A DNA stretch of 64,000 nucleotides from Lutjanus erythropterus. Taxonomy: Eukaryota; Chordata; Actinopteri; Lutjaniformes; Lutjanidae. The position numbers were made by a program, and so were the translations under genes. The stretch spans positions 2,880,724 through 2,944,723 of the forward strand of contig CM034614.1 of NCBI GenBank assembly GCA_020091685.1. Direction: 5' to 3'. How positions within the stretch are numbered: position 1 is the stretch's first letter; each line of letters begins with the position of its first letter. Below, piece after piece: positions 46,301 to 58,067 of the stretch. The notes under the pieces are model-generated. The model searched no databases. It worked only from the letters and a program-made list of their open reading frames with translations, and was not told the origin of the DNA.

Positions 46301-48094
46301 GACAAACCTCATAAAAGCACACGGAAAAATTCAAATGTATTCCTGCAGATTTTAGTTTTTTCAATAAAATATTACAGGATTTTTTTTTTATAATATAATG
46401 AATCATTTAAATTATTAAATTATTGATGTAATAGTATTCACATGTAAAGTTATTCATGTTGAATGTCAAAGTCATTTTTTTTTAAACACATTTCTAAAAC
46501 AGTATATTTGAGCTCAACAACACAACCTACAAATCCAGAACACGAGCACAACATGAGCTTTTGTAACTGACCAACTAATTTATCCTAACATGGAACAATC
46601 AGCAGGTAAAACTGAGAGCGCAAAGAAATCAAACTTTCATCAGACAGTAGTCAAGTTCTGAGAGCATGAAGGGACAAACGCAGGATTAATCTGTTTTTAT
46701 ATTGTTAAAGTGAAAAAGCCAAAGGGAACAGGCCGGAAAAGTCACCCGATGTAACTTAAAACAAACGATTTAACAGGATGACACTTCTGGATTGAATCCG
46801 GTGGATTTCACGTCAAATCTGGATGAGCATCTTTGACCTGTTTTTGGCTCAAGTACAGAGATGCACCACCACTCGAGACAGACTCGCTCTGAACATGTTC
46901 TGTCACTACAAATCTCTCCCTGCATGCTCGAGGATTTCTCAAATTTATTTAATGCTCCTAATATATTTCCAAATGTAAAATTATGATTCCTAATGAACTG
47001 TGCTCTCAAAATCTGCTTTATGAACTGATATATACACCTAACAATCAGCTTGCTTCACACTGAATATACTAAACTGTCATTTTGCTGTTACTGTTTCTGG
47101 TTCTGAACTATTAAACTAATTAAACTTGGTTTACAACAGATACAGGCCATAACCCAGGAAGAACACTGCAGACAAATTTCCTCACATCATCATCCTGAAA
47201 AATGTTAGAAAATAATGTTTTTATGTGCTGCTCTGAAATTCATTCTGTCAGACAGAGGATCAGAGGATCCTGACAGGTCCCAACACTGATAAAGACGCAA
47301 CAGCTCAAGCCGAGTCTCCTCAAACCGAGAAGAGGATTCACTAATCAGCTCAGGAAGCTGTAAACAACTATACTGTGACGTAATACCAAATGCGCTGCCT
47401 TCATTTCCTCCCAAATAAATGTGATCACTGATCCAGAGGATGTAAAGTCTTGCTTCTTTGTGCAAAAAAGCAAAACTAGAAAGACTTAAGAAATATCATT
47501 TATATCATGGTGCTTGTGTGCACATAGGTAGGATATTACTGTTGTTAGAGCAATGTAGAAATATTAAAAATGTTTGTTTTGCTGAAAAGGCACAAAACGT
47601 AATGTTTACAAGAACAGGAAAAGGGTTCAGGTTGCATTCAAGTCAGTTTTGAAAAAAAAAAGAGCAACAAAAATATCAAGCTTGACTTTTTGGTGGCACA
47701 AAAAAAATTAAATAAATAAATTTCTGCTTTTTAAGTTGAGTTTTGAAGCAAATCACTCAAGCATGACTGACAGTTAGTGATCTGCTCACTGTGTCACAGA
47801 TGATTTTTCTGGGCCCCAGGAAAGAAGCAGAAACTAAGCAGAACCACTGTACATACAGTGAGGTACAGAGTATTAAATGTCCTGATGGTTTAACTGTGTT
47901 AAGACTGCTGCGAGTCTACTGAGTCCAGCTAGGTGGGAGCTTACCTTGGTTGTGGAAAGTTGGTGGGAACAAGTTGAGCAGATAAAATTAACATCTTAAG
48001 AATGTCAGGAGACATACTGCATTATGTTGTAAGGTGCAGGCTGCGTGTCCATTAAAGGACTGAACTTGCGGTGCAGGATCCTTGAGACGTCAGT
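43320..48094. other. Gap between crystallin H and boll
   Basis: No exon seen. It holds a CTCF-like motif (43701-43715). 46050-48094 may be boll 3' UTR, since a minus-strand AATAAA is at 46073-46068, but no signal close to the stop is decisive. The remainder is AT-rich non-coding DNA. Confidence 0.45.
43701..43715 (-). promoter_or_regulatory. CTCF-like motif beyond the crystallin array
   Basis: GGCCCCCTGGTGGCC closely matches the reverse form of the CTCF core (GCGCCCCCTNGTGG). It lies 450 bp past gene H. Confidence 0.3.
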
Positions 48095-51000
48095 TCAGTA
48101 AGGCGCTGAGGCGTCTGGTGGCTCTGCTGCTTCTGGAAGGTAGTGACTGTCCTTGTGGTGTCGCCAGTACTTCAGATGGACATGTGAACGAGGAAACCTC
48201 TGATTCTGTAGAGAAAAATATGACTGTCAGATGAAGCGAACATTTGAAGAAACAAAGATACAAACATGACAGACTTAGGGAAAAAAATATTATGGTTTGG
48301 CCAAAAGAAACTGTAAAACAGTTACAAACATCTGACCTACTGCTCTTATTATTTAGTTGCTCCAAATGAGACTTAACGCTCACACAGTTTCTCCTGACTG
48401 TCCTTAAACGTGAGTCCAACAGGTTAACAGGAAAATAGCATAACATTAACTTAAGCAAGACTTACAGCTTTCAAGTTTGAAGTCACGTAACAGACTGAAC
48501 TGTTACTAACTGACACGCGCTGCCATCAAAAATCAGAGTAAATCTTATCCACCGTGTTTTGGTCTTTGACATGGTGTCAGTTAGTTTGGTGTACAGACAC
48601 ATGCTTCGGTTAATTTTGCTTTCAACAGCAGGCACCCATTAAATGGCAACTAACTGGTTCTTAAAAAAAAAGCAAAATGCAAGAGGCGCTCTGGTCCGGT
48701 GCTCCCACCTCAATGAGCTTTGCCACGGCATTTCAAAGCGCCCTCCTTTTAGAGATGCTTTTTCTGTTGGCTTTGCTGAAGTTTATTCGCCAACTTTAAG
48801 GATTACAGCAGCAATAGTCAGGATCGCTCTGCGCACGGCGCTCTTCGATGGGCTGATCCTGCAGCTGGAACAGAGGAGCTGTCAGATGTCCCCCACGCAC
48901 AGTAATGGGAAGATCGAGGCTATTAAAAAAAACTGACACATTTTTCCAAACGTGTTCTTCATTGTTGAATAGCAGCAAAACAAGAAAGCCTTCATCAAAG
49001 ACACGAACGCTGGGTCTTGCTTTTCCTCCCTCTCGTTCTCTCCCTTCATATCGTGAACAGTGAATTTAACAGAACAGTCCACATGTATTTTTTAGCCTGG
49101 TGTTTGGCTGCACTGTGTAGAAAAAGAATGGAGCCCACAGTTTCAGGATTGTAACTATTTTGTTGCGCTCTGAGCACCGATCAGCTGAGCTGAAAGAGAC
49201 CGCTGGATGCGCTGCTGTGCCAGCTGGCTGTGCGCACCGCGGCAGCAGCATGTGTGTGTGTTTGAGGGAGACAGAAAGGGGGAGAAAAGGTAGAAGGTGG
49301 AATATTGCACGCAACGTTTCTGGAAGTCATTAATAACTTGGTCCAACCACAGTTTTGTCACTCGCCCAAAACCCGTGATGTTTTCTAACAAGTCGACCCA
49401 CAGCAGCCCGACCCACAGGTTAGCCCACGCATCACTACAGCATATGAGAAAACACGCTTGAATTAACCGATTAACGGTTAATATTCCTGATTTGGGGCAG
49501 AATAAATGTTCAGTAAGTTAGACCGAACAGTCTGCATTAAATTGGGCAAGTTCAAAGTTGTGAAAATTGTGTTACAATTCTTATAGTCTATTAAGCAATA
49601 CAATATTTAAGTAAAATATATTAGAATATTATTACCATAACTTTATAGTGGGTTGCAGCAGGGTGAGTGAGTGAATGAATGAGTGATTCATGTGTGCAAT
49701 ATATTACGATAAAGGAAAAGGTAAATATACGGTACTGACCAGGAGGCGTCAGCCCTACGATGGTATGTTTAATTATACAAAAAAGGCCTTTTACCTTTCC
49801 AGGGTCATGCTGCAGAACAACGGTTGTCATTCCTTCAGTTCTCTGAGGATACAGCGGGTACATCTGCCGCACCCTGGGCTCGATAAACTGCACAAGTAAG
49901 AGAACAGACCTGGTGAGCTCTAGTTAAAAAAAAAAAAGCTTAGTGAACATTCATATTACCAGCAGAATCACAATGAAGCACTATCTGACAAAGCAAAGTG
50001 GGAGGTTTGGCAGCTAAAGAATTAACAATACTGAGAAATTTTCCATCTTGTAAATCTTAAAAATGCCACAACACATTATTTAAACATAAACTCAGTGTGT
50101 GTCTCTCAACCAACAAACTTGTACAGTCAAAAATGATGATTCAGGCTTAAAACTAATGTGTAGCAGCAAGAGTCCACTCTTTTTTGGTTTGTACCTCTGG
50201 TGTGGTGTCCTCCATGACAGGCAGAGCAGGCTGGACCGAGGCTCCATCAGTGGGTTGGTACACGTATTCTGATGGCTGGGAATACATGACTGGACCGGAG
50301 GGCATCGGCGGCTGGACAACAAAACATTAGCAGCTGAATAACTGGCCACATTCTCCTGAACTATAAAGAAGGGAGGGATTTATTTTGCCTACCTGGACGA
50401 CATTCCACTGATACTGGTTTGGGACACACTGTGGAGAAGGTGTGGTAGGAAGAAAGCAGACGGTTAAACCCCCTGCTATACTTGCTAAACGGTGACATGG
50501 TGAGAAATCAATGGTTTGCTCGAGGGCAGAATTGACCTGGTAGTGGTGATAAGCTGGTTGCTGGTACACAGGCTGATGGGACTGAGGCATCATCACTGGA
50601 GGAGCAGGCTGCTGCAAACATTCAAAAATCACTGTGGTGGTAATACACAGAAAATGGGCCTGGCATCACAGCTGATGCACAATGCATCCTGGTACATGTA
50701 GGCACTGATGGCACAGCTGTGAGCAGGAGAACTCAGATTTCTTGGTCAATATATACCGTGGGTCTGATCAGCGAGAACTTACAGGCCAGTGGTGAGGAGG
50801 AGGGCTCATGTTGGGGCAGTGGAAGTAGGCCACTCCGTTGTGGTAGGCGTACGGGTAGCCTGTGGACGTGGTCTGGCCCAGGGTGCCGCAGGGCATCGGC
50901 AGAGACATGGCAGAGTCAGGGCTGGACACAGGGGGGCTCTTAACTGGGAAAATGAGACACCACTGAACAGTAAACCTGGGCCTTTTACTGGAGAGACAGA

Positions 51001-54000
51001 ATCACTGTCCTGAAACTTTAAAAATAACTTGTTTAATTAAGGGTTCCTGTTGCAGTCCCGTTGCAAAATAGTTTTCCATTAGTTTTGGTTCCATTTCAGT
51101 TCAGCCACGTCAGTTTTAGACTGTAGACTTACTGGGTCCTGAAGTTTGCTGCCTACGAACGGCCTGACCAATGCTGAGCTTCTTGTCTTTGAAGCAGATT
51201 CCATTTGCCTTTAACATAGAAGTAGAGGAAACAGGAGCAACATTAGACAGTAAAGTCAAGTAGATAAACCACAGAGATGGACCTTCAGTTAACCTGCAAG
51301 ACACTTTACTTACATTATGGAGGATTTTCAGTACATCATCTTGGTTCTCAAACGTAACAAACCCGTATCTGTTCAAAGAGACAGAATCAAAACAGTCGAG
51401 GATTTAACAGCCAACCAGTAAGTAAATATACAGGTTAGAAAGCCATGAACTGCACTGCATGCACTGTTACTCAATCACTTTGAGTGAACAACAGGAGTGA
51501 TACAGTTAACTCACCCCTTTGACATTCCTGAGCGATCTATCACAATCTTCACTTCTTTTACTGCACCGTGCTGAGAGAAGAAACGTCGCAGGTCGCCCTC
51601 ATTAACCTTCATAAAACACACACAAACACACTTTTGATTGTGCTATTATCCAAAAAGAACGTACAGTCGTGGCTGTTTTGATTTAGTTTGCCGGCTCCAC
51701 AATGAATCATTTTCAATTATTTATTTAAGGATTGGCGGATCACGGTTTGGCCAACACTGCTTCCAGTGATCAGCCCCAAAAATCCTGAGCGGAGGATCCT
51801 TGTATTTCTTATAACAGCCAGTAGAAGTTGTCTGTGCCAGCCACTATCACATTGCTTAATCACATGCTCTGCTGCTCTCTAGTGTCTACCCTTCTACAGT
51901 AAGAAACACACTCCCTGCCAGTGCAAATCTGTAGCTCTCACCTTGTAGTCGATCCCTCCAACAAAAATCCGATTGGGTACAACAGTGCCGAGACAGGGGC
52001 TGTGGCGAGTCGGGCTGTCGTCTGTCTCTGGAGGTAAAACGCCAGGGGTGGAGGAGCTGCTGCCATTCTGAGGAGGACAGCAGGGTGTGAACTTGAGTAA
52101 AAGAACATCACAAGACACTGTGGTCCAATTCTGAACCAGTAAGAAACAACACCTTGTTGAACAGCAAGCAGAGAGTGGATCTGGGTTTGATGAGGTTCTT
52201 TTTGGACAGTAAGTAGCAGAGAACATTTTAAAATTAGTGTGGGTATGAATATAAGGACACTTAGCTCTGTTATTAAAGTGAGATCAAAAGAAAATCACCA
52301 GCCTCATCATTACTACCAGACAACAATGTCACTTACTGGCAAAATTTTAAATCTTTCATTTGTTCTGGTTAGAAAACCACATAGCAACAACAAAACAAAG
52401 GGAAAAAAATTCTTTGTCTTAGAAAATTCCACAGTTTTTTTCCTAGAAACTGTGGGAAGAATGAAACCATTAACAGATCCTCTTAATCACACACTGAAGT
52501 CCAGTAAACAACAGGAGCTCCATGAGTCTTTTAAGTCAAACAGCACCTGCAGCCAGTCGGTAAAATCAGCTAGTCAACAAGTGGGGTTGTATTAGGCACT
52601 TATCTATAATCAGTGTATTACCAACTGCAGATGCCGGTCGACACGTTGTTAGTTTGGAGAAGCAGCAGAAGTACCAGTGTAAGAAGCTAAACAATGTTTC
52701 TGTGTTGTATATAGTTATTTATAATTCTTAAAAACACTTTAGTTCATTGTTAAACTGTAAAATATTCTGCCTTGAGGGATCATCACAAAAAATGTGGGTG
52801 TATGTATATATATTTATATATATATGTATATAAAATAATGTGTAGAAAAAATATCAGCCAATTCAGTGATATCAGAACTCCTTAACATTAGTATTAGACC
52901 CAGAAATTACCTCTACAAATTTTATAATATGTTCAACATTTTACCTTGCTGTCACCTTTTCTGATGAGGAACCGCCATCATATACGCCAAACATCGCTCT
53001 CTCCAAAGCAACCAGACTCCTCGGGAAAAATAATTGTTTCAACTCACAGAACACAGGAGCTGTCGTCTACTGCCGCCTCAATCGGTTAAATTGGGTTATT
53101 GTGAATCGGGTAAATCCAAACTAACCCTTTAAAGCAACAAAGTCACACAACAACACAAAGTAACTGATCGAGTCAGCGGCAGAGCAGCAGCTCCAGTGCT
53201 CTGTGAGTTAAAACTGTTTTTCACAAAGGAGTCTGGTGGTGGAGAGAGAGCTATTTAATGAGTGATATAACTTCAGCCTCCTGTCAGAAAAGGCTGTGTG
53301 ACGGCAAGATAAAGCAGTGAAAATATAAATTTTTTCATGTCTAAAATACATTTTTCTCAGCTTCCAACACCAATGCTGCTGCTGCTTCTCAAAACCTGAG
53401 GCATGTCGACCGCCATCTTCTGTAAGTAATACACCAACTATGGATAAGAACTTTTTACAATCTCACTTCAAAAAAAAAAATCCAAACTATCCCTTTAACA
53501 CAGTATCATAAAAGTGTCCACAGGATATGTCACTGAGGTGAGACTGCAAAAGCCAACTATTAATTTGTTTTCACTGTTTCACCTGACAAGTCAAATGAAA
53601 ACACAGGTAAACAATGTCATCTTATAGCAAAATAGTGTCATAAGAATATCAACCACCAAGAAAAACAAAAACCACATACGACAAAATGTGTTGTATAATC
53701 AGAAACACAAAATTTAACTGAAATGTTTGATTCAGACATTCAGAAATGTTTTTTTCAACTGGAAGAAACTATTTTGTAGCATTTGCACACATAATCAATA
53801 GTAGTTATGAGTCTGAATATTTTCCAGCCAAAAACAGCCACTGTTGTGCAAAATGCTACCTTAAACTTTGAGGTAACAGAAAGAAGTCATGCTCTTTAGG
53901 GCTTAACTTAATTTCTTACCACCCTCTTACTGTCTTTAGTTTGCTACTTAGCTAATTTCAACATAATTCCTACCCTTACAGTAGCTCTTACAGTAGCTTG

Positions 54001-54253
54001 AACCCTTAAACACAACACAAGTTAATTTAACATTTTCTTGCCTGGGTAAGTTTAATAAAGTGAGCTGGAAAACACTCATAAGTTAATGGATGATGAAACG
54101 TTATTCAAGTTGAAATGACAACGTTTAACCTAGAGTTAGCTAATTACCACAAACTTTGTTATGCTAGCTAGCGACTTGCTAGCAAGGCGATGAGGGCAGA
54201 CTTGTCAGTTCACTCACCGCGTTTTGGTCCTCCACCTCCATAGCTACGTCCAT
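48095..54253 (-). CDS. boll: Boule (BOLL), DAZ-family germline RNA-binding protein
   Basis: Coding exons in transcript order: 54253-54218, 52067-51942, 51606-51515, 51368-51314, 51208-51133, 50943-50783, 50611-50537, 50428-50393, 50311-50195, 49887-49795, 48205-48095; 978 nt, 325 residues, phases consistent. The RRM (about residues 45-122) has RNP2 IFVGGI (46-51) and RNP1 KGYGFVTF (84-91). A single DAZ-like region follows (PYAYHNGVAYFH, YQQPAYHHYQ, SEYVYQP). VVPNRIFVGGIDYK and FKDKKLSIG distinguish it from DAZL. Boule is a cytoplasmic translational regulator of meiosis in germ cells. It is somewhat longer than the human protein, with a basic-histidine tail. The start at 54253 is chosen by phase and the upstream context; a second in-frame methionine (residue 5) is possible. 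Confidence 0.92.
48650..48900. other. GC-richer island in the last boll intron
   Basis: 48680-48870 is less AT-rich than the surrounding intron (GGTCCGGTGCTCCCACCTCAATG and GGATCGCTCTGCGCACGGCG). It contains frames on both strands without recognised similarity. It could be a repeat insertion or an unrecognised exon; I cannot decide. Confidence 0.25.
52790..52850 (+). repeat. TA-rich microsatellite in boll intron 1
   Basis: TATATATATTTATATATATATG run. No gene content. Confidence 0.8.
52945..53505. mobile_element. Foldback-type repeat copy in boll intron 1
   Basis: Shares ordered motifs with 62487-62940: CACCTTTTCTGA, TCTCTCCAAAGCAACCAGACTCC (against TCTCTCTGAACCAACCAAACTCC), GGGTTATTGTG, CACACAACAACACAAAG, and AATACACCAACTATGGATAA near the end. 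It terminates at AATCCAAACTATCCCTTTAA. Same orientation as the distant copy. Confidence 0.6.
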
Positions 54254-54660
54254 CCGGTTAACTTCTGTCTCTAAAAGACGTGTGTTACTTTTAAATTTAT
54301 CAAATTAATCATGGCCAGTGTAGCTGTTCTGCTTCATGTGTCCCCTCCACCACCGCCGGTGTCTCTGCTGTCGGAAACTTCCCCTGAGCTCCGCCGCTCG
54401 CGCCCCTACCCTCATTTATGACCTCGGACGTTACTCCGTTGTCGTAGTGTCCAGAAGGGAACCCCTGAACCAAGAAGGATCTCGCGAGATTTATTAATTT
54501 AACCAAAACCTTGATATTTCACGAACCCACACCGAGTGTTTTCTGTCTCCAAGCCAACACACATCTTAACCACAGCGTTGTCACATCACAAAAATATAAT
54601 TAGCATGAAATACTAAGACATGAGTCACAAATCTCGCGAGAGTTTGACAAATCTAGGGTT
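54254..54660 (-). promoter_or_regulatory. boll: boll promoter region with two TCTCGCGAGA palindromes
   Basis: Perfect TCTCGCGAGA copies at 54480-54489 and 54632-54641, upstream of the boll start codon on the minus strand. The surrounding 350 bp are CpG-containing relative to the local background (for example CGCCGCTCGCGCC near 54391). This palindrome is an established core-promoter element, linked to TATA-less transcription. The exact start site is unknown. Confidence 0.55.
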
Positions 54661-54699
54661 CCGCCTAGATTCGATCCCAAAGCGTTCCCTAAATTAAAA

Positions 54700-55500
54700 A
54701 GTTGGTTTTTTTATATTTTCTAGCAACAACTTTTACTTCTGAAGGTATTTCTCAGTCTTCTTTGTACCCGGAACAATAAAATATATGCACTTAGTGAAAC
54801 CAACGTTTAAATCCAGCATTTCCTTCTTCATACGTCCTTACGCATTCCGTAACGTAGCGTATTATGGTATTATGGTATTACTACACAGTGTTGAGTAAAC
54901 TGCTTTAAAATTGTAGTTTACAATAAAACATAAAAATAAATTAATTAATAAAAAGTCCAAAGTGTGTGAAAACTTCTATTGGCGCTTTATAAGGAGATCA
55001 ATATAATGAGAAAATACACACCAGCTGTTTGTGTTTCCTTGCAGCTTAAATTGTGGTAAACAGATACACAATTGTATGATTAATATTCAAATGAGAAAAA
55101 AAAATACAATAAAGAAAAAAAGAATTAAAATTTTAAACTGTTGTAATTTTCACTCTAAACCAGATTTGTGCATTTCTATAATCTGTCCACACGGGGGCGC
55201 AATTTCTCTGTGAATAAAAATGGTTTATACAGTCAGCATGAAGATAAGGAAAGGTGAGAGCCTGAGAGATTAAAAAAAAAGGTTTTGTAGAGTTAAATTC
55301 ATGCAAATTTACTTATTTAATTCAAGAATGGCAATGAGTGTTTTACCAGATTTTAAAGGAATAATTTACAGACATATATTAGCCACAAATTCAAAAATGT
55401 TTTAGTTTGTATGAGGGATATAAGTACATCATTCAGGAGAGCACAAATACACATATTCTTGTTATTATTTTGAAAAAAATATTCTTAAATGTAATGCAGT
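54700..55500. other. Intergenic, upstream of boll, no gene seen
   Basis: AT-rich low-complexity DNA with short poly(A) tracts. Nothing recognisable. Confidence 0.4.
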
Positions 55501-55514
55501 AACATTAAGAGCAT

Positions 55515-55790
55515 GAGAGCTGAAGTGATTAATCAAACAATTGATTATTAATCGATCATTAAATTAATCGCCAACTATTTTGATAATTGATTAATCATTC
55601 TGAGTCATTTTTTGAATAAGAAAATGTCCAAATTCTGTGATTTCAGTTCATCAGATGTGAATATTTTCTGGTTTCTTTACTCCTCTTATGACAGTAAACT
55701 AAACTTTGGACATTTTATGAACCAAACTACTAATCATTGATTAATCGCTAAAGAAAATAATCGTTAGTTGCAGTTGCTTTGAAGACACAA
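55515..55790. mobile_element. Dispersed repeat with GATTAATCGAT motifs
   Basis: GCTGAAGTGATTAATCAAAC at the start and AATAATCGTTAGTTGCAGTTG at the end look like inverted ends of one element; the middle has AAATGTCCAAATTCTGTGATTTCAG. Related to 12985-13440 and 59862-60125. Confidence 0.6.
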
Positions 55791-56099
55791 CAATCGTGTT
55801 TCCAATGAATATTAGATTAGAAAGCACAAACCACGCCTACTTCCTGTCTTGTATCCGAATACAGATAATTTTATTGGTTGAAAAGATACAGATACAAATA
55901 ATGTAAATTTACAAGGCTTGTGCTTCCACTTAATATATAGATTTTTATTAATGAATTCCCCTTCAGTCTATGAGCCCATCGTTCCAAACTTTCTGAAAAC
56001 TCACATGAGTGTTTCCTCCGGACGAGTGATGAATGAAAATGTATTTAAATAAAACGATGGCAGTAAAATTGTCCTTGCAGATCGGTGCAACTCCGTCAG

Positions 56100-56760
56100 A
56101 GCTTCATCATGTCTACTTTTCCACTCTCGATCCTCCAGAAGCCACTTTGGATGTGGCGTACCCGCCTCATGGAGCTATAATTTCTCTATGATTGGCGACA
56201 AAGTGCCCTGAAACACTGTCATTTGCATCTTATGCCCCCCCACCTCTTCCTCCTCCTCCCTCAGACCACAACAAAGCAGCAGCACAAAGCCTCCAAAGTG
56301 TCTCCAACTGAGAGAAAAGCGGACGATTCATCGCCGCTAATATCAGTAATGAGCGAACAACACATAACAGGGTTAGCAGGATTTAAAATTTTCCTAAAAC
56401 ACATCCATAATATTGCGGAAAAATGTGCAGATCCCCTTCCTCTCAACAAAACGCTCATGATGTTTTTTCCCTCTCCGCCTGTCTTGCACATTTCCCATCA
56501 TCACAGCCTCCTTTTCTCCAGATTGTTTGTCCTCATCTGAGTAATGTGGGCCACACCATTACTTGTCATTCATTTCCAGCTTTTGTTAATTGCCGGGTGA
56601 ATTTGCCAGCGAGGTCTGACTGCGCAAAATGAGAAGGGCATGTTTGATAATTACAGCAATTTACCAGCTAAAAGTCCTTTTATACTCCGCAAAGATCATT
56701 TAAAACACAAACGCTGTCAGGGCAACTTGGCTGGTTGAGTTTTCTCTGAAAACAAAAGAG
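56100..56760. other. Candidate conserved non-coding element
   Basis: Complex, non-repetitive sequence with no decay signs and no exon, for example TTTTGTTAATTGCCGGGTGA at about 56582-56601. Style and position in a gene-free interval suggest regulatory DNA. This is judged by eye only. Confidence 0.3.
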
Positions 56761-57689
56761 TGTCAGCGGTTTGTTTTTTACTTGTTTTACTTCTGCTCTT
56801 TGTGTTGACTAGTGTCTACCTTGATTTCCACCAATAATATAAAAAATGAAATGATTATTGTTATTATTATTATTATGACCTTCTTGTGTGATCACATGTG
56901 CAAGCCTCTGCTGTGGTAGAAGAGAGTTTGTGTTGTTTTTCCATCTGTTTTAGTCCCATTGGACACAAACCCCTGGATCTTTACTTCCTGTTTTGATCTG
57001 ACATTTGGTCTGTCTTTCACTTACTTACCTGTAATGTGGCGTTGAGCTGGAGGAAAAGGACGAGGGCTCTTTGCACAAAACTACTTTTCCTGCAGGTCAA
57101 GCGTAGGGTTTCCCAAATCGATTCGATTCATTTATCAAGTCAGTGAGGGATATTTCTGTCATAATACCAATTTTTTATTGGATCTGAAAGAGTTTTTCAG
57201 AGAGCTCATGCTGTAAATTGTACAAGGAACCCTCTGACCTGGTGCATTATTAAAAATATTAATCTTTACGTTAAGAATTTGCTCCAAACCAGCATTTTTT
57301 ATTAAACATGACCTGACCAACACAGCACAATCTCGCTCCAAAGGCTGATCATGCAAGGGTTTAAACTGCAGGCTGTACAAGTTAAATAAATTAAATCAAT
57401 AAGATTTTTTTTAACCCAGCCCTAGTTAACCATGACAAGTGCTGCTCGTGTGAGGACAGTTTTGTCTCGGAGCCACTCCACAGACATGAAACTGCATATT
57501 TCCCAACAAAACGCTGCACGATCCTTAAAGTGGTGAGAGTCACAGAGGAGCCGAAAGCAGATATAGAAGGAATCAGGTCAAATATCAGGTCAGACATGCA
57601 TGAAAACTGCCATTTTATCTGAGTGGGTCGGTCAGTCAGACAGTCGTGGAGACAGAGGTTGATGAAAAATGAGCCGTAACAGAAGGGTT

Positions 57690-57930
57690 TGACTCTGGCT
57701 CTGTAATTACTCTACAAATCTCTGATTTCCCCTCCTTCATCTCCAGACTATTTATAGCTGCTGCATTCCTCTCGGAGAATAAAATGATCTCTTTGAGACA
57801 GTACAATGCCAGAAATAACAGGTTTGGACAAACATTTGCTGAGGCGTGGTGGGCCTGGCTGACCATTACTGAGTTCCACTGTGGTTTCAGTCTACTGTTT
57901 TTCCCCTTCCACCATTTATTCATCTGTTCT
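57690..57930. other. Candidate conserved non-coding element
   Basis: Balanced-composition, non-repetitive sequence, including GGCTCTGTAATTACTCTACA and TTTATAGCTGCTGCATTCC. Contains homeodomain-type TAATTA. No coding exon supported. Confidence 0.25.
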
Positions 57931-58051
57931 TCTAAATGGCAGTGGGTTCGCTGGGGGAGGCGTCGGGGGCGGCAAGATGTGATGGTTCAACAGAGGAGCT
58001 CGTACGAGTCGACATGGAGTCACTTTGTAGTCCTGCAGGGCACAACAAGGT

Positions 58052-58067
58052 CACACACACACACACC
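58052..58067 (+). repeat. Short (CA)n run
   Basis: About eight CA units. It interrupts reading frames near 57784-58169 that have no other coding support. Confidence 0.9.

Noticed and set aside
48796-49082. Frames on the minus strand in the last boll intron
   Set aside because: No similarity to boll; splice sites do not fit the phase of neighbouring exons.
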